Positions 1 through 6,986 of a stretch of DNA of 14,230 nt are shown here, one piece after another (within the stretch, counting starts at the first letter, position 1; every line of letters starts with the position of its first letter). Under the pieces are notes generated by a model. The model ran no database searches, had not been told where the DNA came from, and was given only the letters and a program-made list of their open reading frames with translations. This DNA is from Bacteroidota bacterium (GTDB lineage Bacteria; Bacteroidota; Bacteroidia; Bacteroidales; JAKIYJ01), in contig JAKIYJ010000013.1 of the NCBI GenBank assembly GCA_022708585.1, forward strand, positions 1 to 14,230, in the 5' to 3' direction. The position numbers and the translations under genes were made by a program.

Positions 1-2119
1 CTCCCATTGTTTGTAATTGAACATACGGTGGATTACCAATTACAACATCAAAACCTTTCTTTTCATGGAACACTTCTGAAAAATAAGCTTTAAAATCAAA
101 ATGCTGGTCATTATTGGTTATCTCTTTAATCAGTTCATCAATCTGTTTTTTCAATTCTAATTTTTTATATGTGTCTGTTTCGTTGAAATATTTGGGTTTA
201 AGTTCTTCAAGTTGGTTCAATAACTGGTCATCAAGTAATTCTTTGTCTATACCTAAAAGGGAATTGTCACAGATGAGTTTACAATCCAAATTGGGTAGTG
301 GTTTTATCTTTGTAATATCTTCCTCATCTACAATTAGCGAGAGCCAGAATCGGAGTTTGGCAATGTCTATTGCCGACGAGTCAATATCTACTCCGTAAAG
401 GCAATTTTCGATGCAGTGCCATTTAAAATTATAAGGTGTTCGTTCTTCTATTTCAGAAAAATAATTTGTTAAAACATTTCTTGCTTTTACTATTTCGAGC
501 ATCATTCCAACCGGGAAGGCGCCGGAACCAATAGCAGGGTCGCAAACCCTGATATTTGCTAATTTTTCGTCCAACAGTTCGGCATTATTTTTTATGCTTT
601 CGGGCATTTTACTTTTTATGCTGGTGCTTTTTTGTTTGCCAGATTTTATATCTTCTTCTTTCTGAAGAGCGGTTTTTTCATTTTCAATAAGATGTTCTCC
701 GTGTTTGATAAATATTTCAATATCGGTTTTAGTAATTTTATTTTCAACTGTATTAGAAACCTGGTTTTGTTGCACATTGGTAGTATCATTTGACAACTCA
801 TCATCAACGGCGTTAAGTTCGGTCGAGAGGTAATTTATTAAACTCTCCTGGCACATATAATGGACGATTTCACGGGGGGTATAATAAGCACCGTGTCCCT
901 TACGAGTATTCTCTTCAATCAGATTCTCAAAGACTTTACCGAGTAATTCGGGGTCAAGAGCAACTTCTTTTTCAAGAGGCTCATCTTCCTGAACAGTAAA
1001 ATTGTACCTGTCAAAAACATCAAGGATACCACTGCCAATATCTCCCTCATCTGTTTTTTTATTGTTAGAAAATAATTCATTTGGGATTATTATATCTGTG
1101 TGTTTCCAGTCATAGTTATTGATTGGCTCAAAAAGACCACCATTCAAGAATGGTATCCTGCAATCAAAATATTTTGAATAGGTTGTGTCTGCCTGATCTG
1201 TTCTTGGATTATTGAGTGTGTCATAAAACAAGAACTCCAGATAATCATTAAAGAAATTTTTCTTTTCCTGACTGCATTTAGTAAATAATGAACGCATGAA
1301 ATTCCTGTTGCCTTCGCCCCAGTTTTTGTCATTTGGAACACCGAGCCAACCCTTCTTTTGTAAAAAATAAAGGAATACAATCTGTCCTAATAATTTTTTA
1401 GAGAAATCAACTGTTTTAACTTTTTTATTTTCAAATTCTTCTTTAATAGCTTTATCATTTTCAACAACTTTATCAATTGAATTTTTTAATTCCAAGTAAA
1501 GGTCTCGGTATTTGTTAATGAATTCTTTTGTAACCTTTTCAATACTGAATGCTTCTTCCAGTTGCTGAAAGGTAGGATTATGTTCATCATCGGCAAGGAT
1601 GTTTACAAGTCGGCTTTGTGCTGTGTGACTGGCTTCGTTGCTACCAACCAGAAAAGACCAGCGTCGTGCAGGTGTAAATTCCTCTTCTCCTTTTGGTCTG
1701 CCGGTCTTGGTTTGAGTAAGTTTATATTCCATCTTAACCAGAGAGAACCGCCAGTCGTTAAGTTCTGGTGAAACAAAAGCCACCACAGCAGCATCTTTCT
1801 TTTCGTCAGAACCATATTTACCAGTTAGATAGCCAGCAACAAAATTTCTTTGTGTAGTTCTTGCACGTTCAATAGAGGTCCCCTTATTAAGATAAACTAT
1901 CAGTATGTCAATTCTTTTATCTTCTACGGTGTATTTGCCAATCCGTTCATATTTGTTAATGTAAGGCTTAAAACTGTCTGGTATGTATCGACCATAATAT
2001 TCACGGTAGTCTATCGTAATATTATTAAACAGGTTTTTAATAAATTTGATATACCTCTCTTTATCAAAGGGATTTTCAAATGTTTCTCTAATAAGATTGA
2101 TAGCGGATTGTTTGTCCAT
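1..2119 (-). CDS. Eco57I-like type II restriction-modification adenine-N6 DNA methyltransferase, 3' end outside window
   Basis: Translating the minus strand from the ATG at 2119 gives an open frame of 706 codons that runs off the left edge, so the C-terminal part is missing. Visible landmarks are GAYYTPREIV at about residue 410 (the segment before the SAM site in Eco57I/type I-like methylases), SAM-binding motif I DPAIGSGAFPVG at 527-538, a following GVDIDSSAIDIAKLRFWLSL segment, and the catalytic NPPY at 696-699, just inside the window edge. NPPY marks an adenine-N6 amino-methyltransferase. The N-terminal 170 residues contain an ERARTTQRNF segment and a DWRFSLVKMEYKL segment of the kind seen in large single-chain Eco57I-like proteins; I cannot say whether a nuclease is present there. 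The start lies 2 nt after the stop of the upstream nuclease gene, with only a weak AAAGA upstream, so translational coupling is likely. Inferred role: modification subunit, possibly a combined type IIG enzyme. Confidence 0.93.
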   Translation of the reverse strand, partial: MDKQSAINLIRETFENPFDKERYIKFIKNLFNNITIDYREYYGRYIPDSFKPYINKYERIGKYTVEDKRIDILIVYLNKGTSIERARTTQRNFVAGYLTGKYGSDEKKDAAVVAFVSPELNDWRFSLVKMEYKLTQTKTGRPKGEEEFTPARRWSFLVGSNEASHTAQSRLVNILADDEHNPTFQQLEEAFSIEKVTKEFINKYRDLYLELKNSIDKVVENDKAIKEEFENKKVKTVDFSKKLLGQIVFLYFLQKKGWLGVPNDKNWGEGNRNFMRSLFTKCSQEKKNFFNDYLEFLFYDTLNNPRTDQADTTYSKYFDCRIPFLNGGLFEPINNYDWKHTDIIIPNELFSNNKKTDEGDIGSGILDVFDRYNFTVQEDEPLEKEVALDPELLGKVFENLIEENTRKGHGAYYTPREIVHYMCQESLINYLSTELNAVDDELSNDTTNVQQNQVSNTVENKITKTDIEIFIKHGEHLIENEKTALQKEEDIKSGKQKSTSIKSKMPESIKNNAELLDEKLANIRVCDPAIGSGAFPVGMMLEIVKARNVLTNYFSEIEERTPYNFKWHCIENCLYGVDIDSSAIDIAKLRFWLSLIVDEEDITKIKPLPNLDCKLICDNSLLGIDKELLDDQLLNQLEELKPKYFNETDTYKKLELKKQIDELIKEITNNDQHFDFKAYFSEVFHEKKGFDVVIGNPPYVQLQTMG

Positions 2120-2121
2120 AT

Positions 2122-3153
2122 TTATTCTTTTAATCCTTTTTTTATATCTTTTTGTGTTGGAAGTTGTTTCTGTAATTTTATGGGTAACTTTTTAGTTATT
2201 TTATATTTTGAAACACCGATTGGTTTATTTATTCCTTTTAATGTATATTCTACCTCCAATCTATCTCGGTCTTTGCAAATAATAATTCCAATAGAAGAAT
2301 TTTCTTCGGGTAATTTAATTTTTTCATCAAGCAGATTCAAATAAAGATTCATCTTACCTGCATATTCAGGTTTGAATTCTCCTATTTTTAAATCAATTGC
2401 GACTAAACAATGTAAATATCTGTGATAAAATAAAAGGTCAATATAATATTCCTTGTCATTCAACTCAATTTTATATTGGTTGCCGATAAAACAAAATCCG
2501 TATCCTAATTCGGTAAGAAATTTTTTAAGATTTTCTAATAGTTTTCTTTCCAGTTCTCTTTCCAATAATGGTTTTGCAATATCAAGAAAATCAAGAGTGT
2601 ATGTATCTTTCATTGTTAAATCCGCCTGTTCAGACAGGTGTGCAGGGAGTGTTTTAGGAAAATTATGGAGTTTAATTGTTTTTATCTGCTTATGTGCTTC
2701 TGCTTCTATTTGATGGATTAACACATCTCTACTCCATCCGAATTGTATTGTCCCTTTAATGTAAAACTCTCTATCTTTTATATTTTTAACTCTGGATAAT
2801 ATCACTAAATTTTGACCCCATGGAATTTCTCCAACAAGCTGTTGGAGATTTGGAGCGTTTTTATATTCTAAATAAAATTGACGCATATACCATAAATTTT
2901 GAGAGGAATATCCTTTAACCCCAGAAAATTCTTTTCTTAAATCAATAGAAAGGTTTTCAACGATGCTTTTACCCCATCCATATTTTTCCTGCTTTTCTAC
3001 TATACTCTTTCCAATATCCCAATATAATTTTATCAATTCTTTATTTAAACTTTTATATGCTTTTATACGAGCATTGGTAATCCTATTTTTTACATCCTGT
3101 AAAAAGGAGATATAATCCTTTGATTTTGTCAAAACTATTTTTTTATTAGCCAT
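2122..3153 (-). CDS. YhcG/DUF1016-family PD-(D/E)XK nuclease
   Basis: This 343-residue protein has the two-part architecture of the YhcG family. An N-terminal helical DUF1016_N region (about 10-170) contains the YWDIGKSI, GWGKSIVENLS and GYSSQNLWYMRQFY segments. A C-terminal PD-(D/E)XK-like nuclease domain (about 180-330) follows. The probable active site combines E199/E203 in a helix, D239 in YYIDLLFYH, and D254-L255-K256 in AIDLKIGEFKPEYAG; the last element is D-x-K rather than the E-x-K found in many relatives. The length is usual for the family. The start ATG lies 2 nt after the helicase stop, with an AAGGA ribosome-binding site embedded in the last helicase codons. YhcG-type genes are often inserted in type I restriction loci, and this position between a helicase and a methylase fits that habit. 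Inferred role: accessory or effector nuclease. Family assignment is firm, substrate unknown. Confidence 0.93.
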   Translation of the reverse strand: MANKKIVLTKSKDYISFLQDVKNRITNARIKAYKSLNKELIKLYWDIGKSIVEKQEKYGWGKSIVENLSIDLRKEFSGVKGYSSQNLWYMRQFYLEYKNAPNLQQLVGEIPWGQNLVILSRVKNIKDREFYIKGTIQFGWSRDVLIHQIEAEAHKQIKTIKLHNFPKTLPAHLSEQADLTMKDTYTLDFLDIAKPLLERELERKLLENLKKFLTELGYGFCFIGNQYKIELNDKEYYIDLLFYHRYLHCLVAIDLKIGEFKPEYAGKMNLYLNLLDEKIKLPEENSSIGIIICKDRDRLEVEYTLKGINKPIGVSKYKITKKLPIKLQKQLPTQKDIKKGLKE

Positions 3154-3155
3154 CT

Positions 3156-6100
3156 CTATTCCTTTTTAATCAAATATTCTGAAAGTATTACTTCTCTCGG
3201 TCCCGACATCTGTCCTGGCAATTCAGATATTGGTGTTGTAAAAAATATCTCGGGGATAGATATTTTTATTATTCCGTATATTTTCAGATGATCGTTTTCT
3301 TTTTCCAGTTTTTTAATAATATTTTTGGTTGTCTGTTTAGGTAGCGACCCTTCTTCAAGTAGATTTAAAACCTTTTTTAAATAATCCTCATCGTCTTCAG
3401 TAAAACCCTTCATTTTTAATATTGCCTTTATTATACTTGCTAACCTTGCCTCGCTACTTTTACCGCCTCTGGTTTTAACTTTCTGAACATCTTCAATTAA
3501 GGATGACTTAAAAGCATTTTTGTTTTTGTCTAAATATTCGTAATATTTTTGACCTATTTTTTCTCGTCTGGTATTTTCATTTGCGTTCAAGATTTTTACA
3601 GTCTCAAAGAAGTTCAGTTCTTTTACAGATTTATCATTACTTATAAACATTTTTCTTAATTTACCTTTCCTAAAAAAGGTCAGAACGGATTCTTTTTCAA
3701 CGGAATGGGTTTTGGCACTCCGTGCTTTTTTAGGCAGGTGTTTTATATTTTCAAATATATCCGGTGCATTATCTCTTATATTTCTGATTTCGGAAAGGTA
3801 TTTAAGTTCCGATTCTTCTTGTTCTTCGCCTTCAATAACTTCTTTGGAATTCAATCTCTTAAAAAGTTCAAAAGATGAAACCTCTTCACTATCGGTTAAG
3901 TAAGCCGCATCTTCTCCGAGAATATCGTGAAAAGCCTGAAGTTTTCCAATAGCCGATTCTTCTAATTTTATTTCTTCATTGGATTGAACTGTTGGAAAGA
4001 AATTATAAATAAAAATTTTGTCAAACCTTGTATCTACTCTGTTTATACGGCCGACTCTCTGAATTATACGAACAGGGTTCCATGGGATATCATAGTTTAT
4101 AACTACATTGGAACGATGCAGATTGACCCCTTCAGAAAGAACGTCTGTTGAAATTAATATTTTTATATCATTCTTGGGGTCCCTGCACTTTGGGTCAAAG
4201 TTTTCAATTATTTTTTCTCTGATAGGAGCGCCTGATTTGCTGGAGTAAGATAGAACAGCATCTTTATAAATGCTCTTCAAGTTCTGTTCAAGATATTCTG
4301 CAGTTTCCATTGATTCAGTAAAAACAATAATTTTGTTATCTTTCAATGTTTTATCTGTTGATAATTTATGTTTAAATTCTTCGATTTTAGGATCTGTAGT
4401 TATTTTTCCCCAGAGCGTTTTGATTTCATTGAGTATTTTCAAATCATCTTTCAAGTCTTTAATGAAGTCGGGAATGAATTCATTCGCTTTATACTGCCGG
4501 ACTTTTTCTTCTTCAACTAATTTCATTATCTCGTCAGTATTATCGTTTTCCAGAAGGTCAAATGTCTTATTGGTGTATTTTTTACTGATATAAATAATTC
4601 CTTTATCATACATACTGATAAATTGTTCATAGGAACATATAAATCTATTCAGGGTGTTTTTAAATGCGAAGAAACTGCTTTCAAGACGTTTTACAAGCAA
4701 AATCTTCATAAATCTTCTTAAGTTATTCTGCCCTGCTGTTTCTCCTGAATTGGGTTCTTTTAAATACAGGAGAGGTGTATATCTGGAATATTTAAACAAT
4801 TTTATTTTTTCTATTGTTTCAGTAAATATGGCATCTGTTTCCCTGTCAAATTTGTAATACAATTTCTCTGGTGGTTCTACATCTGGAAATTTAAATCCTT
4901 GTTTTGTCAGGTCTTCACTAAAATACTCTTTTATATCTCTTCTTGTACGGCGGACTATCAGATATTTTAAAATATTTTCTCTTATCTTTTTTGAGTTTTC
5001 TTTAGTAATTGAAATATAAGCATCATAATCGGATGAACGGTCTATCCCTTTTAAATTTTCCTGTAATGAATAAAAATATTTTTCAAGATTCTTTATATTT
5101 GGAATTGTGCTGTTTTGACCTTTCTGAAATAGTTTTATCTGGCTCAATATATCAACGGCGGTATTGTTTTGCGGTGTAGCAGAAACCAGAATTACTCTTT
5201 TACCCCAGCAAACCTGTTTTAATTTCTCATAGGTTTGAGTGGATTCATTACGAAAGCGGTGTGCTTCATCTATAAAGACATTCCTGTATTCTCTATGTTT
5301 AACTACTTTTTTAATTATATCGTCTAATTTACCGAGTGACTCAACGGTTGCTGGAACACGAAAATCCTGGAATGTATTTTCCCAGTAATCTTTTAAAATT
5401 GGAGGACAAATAATGAGATTGCGACCGTCTAACTGTTGTGCCAGCATCGCAGAAATGTATGTTTTACCAAGACCCACTACATCTGATAGAAATACACCTC
5501 CATATTCTTCTAACTTGTTTTTAGCATCGCTGACTGCTTCCCGTTGATATTTAAGATTAATAAAATCCTGTGGAACATAACTCATAGTTACCTCTTCCTG
5601 GTCAAGATTTACCTTTTCTTTGAGATATTCATATAAAAACTTTAAATAGAGTTCATAAGGTGTAATATCATCTTTTAGCCATGTTCTATTATTAATATTC
5701 TTGACATAATTCTCATTCAAATCAACTGCTTGCTGCCACAATTCATTAAATTTATCCATCGCAAAGTCATAATCACTAATATTTTTTAACTCCACATTAA
5801 ATTCTAAATTTTCTGATAGACCTGCTTGTGTAAGGTTGCTGGAGCCTGTTATCACTCTACCTTTATCTCTATCATCTTTTTTAAAAGTGAAAATATATAA
5901 TTTTGAATGTATTTTTTTGGATGGATAGGCTTTAATCTCTAATTTACCATTCTGAATCCATTCTACAAATTTTTTAATAGAAAGTTCTATTTCTTCACTG
6001 TCTTCGGAATTTTCTAACTCCTCCAAAACTAATCGCTTCGATTCATTCTTGATAACAGAATCAGAATCAAAATCAAACATTTCACTCTCACTTTTATCTA

Positions 6101-6320
6101 TCACATCAAAAGTTTTTTTATCAGTACCAATACCAATAAGTATTTTCACTTTATCCACATTTTCCAATGATTTATATATTTGATGAAATCCGCTTAAGTA
6201 GAAATATCCAGATAAAGAATAAAATGCCTGACAATCTTTTATTAAATTATTAAACCTGTCTTTTAGTTTTTGCCCTTCTTCATTGGTAATAAATGTAATG
6301 TCTAAATTAATATTTTCCAT
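3156..6320 (-). CDS. Phospholipase D-like (HKD) nuclease fused to SNF2-type helicase
   Basis: The 1054-residue protein begins with a PLD-like domain (about 1-200) carrying one HKD half-site: H138-S-K140 in IHSKLYIF and GSSNLT at 159-164. An SF2/SNF2 helicase core follows: SDVVGLGKTY with Walker A at 283-287, DEAH at 351-354, SATP at 380-383 (motif III), IIVFTES at 664-670, ISTDVLSEGVNL at 723-734 (motif V) and QRVGRINR at 754-761 (motif VI). The last 250 residues are charged and match nothing I recognise. A single HKD motif implies dimerisation for cleavage, as in BfiI-type enzymes. It is the first gene of the minus-strand operon. The ATG at 6320 has no Shine-Dalgarno sequence, and a possible -7 box TAAGTTTG lies about 80 nt upstream (6401-6408). 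Inferred role: ATP-driven translocation along foreign DNA with cleavage by the PLD domain. Defence context is likely but not proven. Confidence 0.93.
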   Translation of the reverse strand: MENINLDITFITNEEGQKLKDRFNNLIKDCQAFYSLSGYFYLSGFHQIYKSLENVDKVKILIGIGTDKKTFDVIDKSESEMFDFDSDSVIKNESKRLVLEELENSEDSEEIELSIKKFVEWIQNGKLEIKAYPSKKIHSKLYIFTFKKDDRDKGRVITGSSNLTQAGLSENLEFNVELKNISDYDFAMDKFNELWQQAVDLNENYVKNINNRTWLKDDITPYELYLKFLYEYLKEKVNLDQEEVTMSYVPQDFINLKYQREAVSDAKNKLEEYGGVFLSDVVGLGKTYISAMLAQQLDGRNLIICPPILKDYWENTFQDFRVPATVESLGKLDDIIKKVVKHREYRNVFIDEAHRFRNESTQTYEKLKQVCWGKRVILVSATPQNNTAVDILSQIKLFQKGQNSTIPNIKNLEKYFYSLQENLKGIDRSSDYDAYISITKENSKKIRENILKYLIVRRTRRDIKEYFSEDLTKQGFKFPDVEPPEKLYYKFDRETDAIFTETIEKIKLFKYSRYTPLLYLKEPNSGETAGQNNLRRFMKILLVKRLESSFFAFKNTLNRFICSYEQFISMYDKGIIYISKKYTNKTFDLLENDNTDEIMKLVEEEKVRQYKANEFIPDFIKDLKDDLKILNEIKTLWGKITTDPKIEEFKHKLSTDKTLKDNKIIVFTESMETAEYLEQNLKSIYKDAVLSYSSKSGAPIREKIIENFDPKCRDPKNDIKILISTDVLSEGVNLHRSNVVINYDIPWNPVRIIQRVGRINRVDTRFDKIFIYNFFPTVQSNEEIKLEESAIGKLQAFHDILGEDAAYLTDSEEVSSFELFKRLNSKEVIEGEEQEESELKYLSEIRNIRDNAPDIFENIKHLPKKARSAKTHSVEKESVLTFFRKGKLRKMFISNDKSVKELNFFETVKILNANENTRREKIGQKYYEYLDKNKNAFKSSLIEDVQKVKTRGGKSSEARLASIIKAILKMKGFTEDDEDYLKKVLNLLEEGSLPKQTTKNIIKKLEKENDHLKIYGIIKISIPEIFFTTPISELPGQMSGPREVILSEYLIKKE

Positions 6321-6350
6321 ACCAATTATTTTATATTTTGGCTAAATTAA

Positions 6351-6553
6351 AAAAATTTTATAATACAAAACACACCTATAAATAATGATATACAAACAAG
6401 CAAACTTATTGAATCTTGTCAATTATCACATCAGATAGACTTTTATAAAAATATAATCAAAAGCCGAGAAAATGAGATATATCAAAAGTTCTATAGCTGT
6501 ACGGGTTATCAGCTGATGATATAGAAGTTATAGAAAGAGTGTTTGGTAAGTAG
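6351..6553 (+). pseudogene. Decayed C-terminal fragment of a methylase-like gene
   Basis: One plus-strand frame is open from 6351 (after a TAA) to about 6497 and ends in NEIYQKFY. The frame shifted by one base continues from about 6497 as LYGLSADDIEVIERVFGK and ends with TAG at 6551-6553. Joined, the tail reads like the C-terminus of Eco57I-type and related adenine methylases, which commonly end in a segment such as 'YELYGLSEEEI..IE' (recalled family pattern, not an alignment). The join falls at TTC TAT A-G CTG TAC, where loss of bases from a TAT GAG CTG-type sequence would explain the shift. There is no start codon and no upstream domain; the fragment begins about 30 nt from the start of the divergent helicase gene. 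I infer a remnant of an earlier restriction-modification gene truncated when the present operon arrived. Chance coding is possible. Confidence 0.5.
6401..6408 (-). promoter_or_regulatory. Possible -7 box of the helicase-nuclease-methylase operon
   Basis: The minus strand reads TAAGTTTG, a full match to the Bacteroidota -7 consensus TAnnTTTG, about 80 nt before the helicase start. No TTG lies at the usual -33 distance. The box sits inside the decayed methylase remnant of the opposite strand, so it could be chance. It is the only consensus match I saw in the upstream region. Confidence 0.3.
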
Positions 6554-6695
6554 TGAGTGGTTAACAAAATTATAAACTGTTAATGAAAAATATGTGTTTA
6601 AGTTAAAAGATTAATCAATTTTTTTTTTGATTATCTCAGCACCAAAAATTTCTATATTATCGGAATTTACGATTTATATCTTTTGGCTCTATTTA

Positions 6696-6837
6696 GAGTT
6701 TGTCCATAATGTCCGATTTCATTGTTATTCTCAGCCTTCAAATCAGTTATGTACTTTAGTACACTCCCGATTTTCAGGCTATCGAGACCTCGAACTCGAA
6801 CATTCTGAAACAAACTCTTGACTTTATGGACAAACAC
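6696..6837 (-). mobile_element. 142-bp MITE-like element, copy 1
   Basis: This non-coding element has terminal inverted repeats: 18 positions of the form G[T/A]GTTTGTCCATAA[A/T]GTC at the two ends, with 2 mismatches between ends. It is bounded on both sides by TA (6694-6695 and 6838-6839), consistent with a TA target duplication. The flanks CTATTTA and TAAATAG restore the palindrome CTATTTAAATAG once the element and one TA are removed. A second full-length copy in opposite orientation lies at 10963-11104 and differs at 8 positions without indels. No transposase is present, so movement would need an enzyme supplied elsewhere, for example from a TA-targeting family such as IS630/Tc1 or some IS5 subgroups. 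The family assignment is inference. Confidence 0.82.
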
Positions 6838-6986
6838 TAAATAGAAAATTATCTCCAAAATACATAAGCAAGAAACCTTTATAATCAAAAACCTTAGATA
6901 TTTCAATAAATATCGGGCTGTTAGTGTATTAAAAATTAGTTTTATTTGCGAAAGATCCGTTAAAATATTAATTTTTTTAGTTTTTT

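Noticed and set aside
1850..2344. Plus-strand 164-codon open frame
   Set aside because: It lies antisense to the methylase start and the YhcG C-terminus, has biased hydrophobic composition and no domain; it is a shadow of those genes.
1..6320. BREX or complete DISARM locus
   Set aside because: No PglZ, BrxC, DrmA or DrmB is seen in the window, and the left neighbour of the methylase is unseen, so only partial similarity can be claimed.
6489..6526. Imperfect hairpin TTCTAT-AGCTG/CAGCT-ATAGAA
   Set aside because: The arms are interrupted by a 6-nt bulge and there is no T run. The segment is better explained as the remnant methylase tail.
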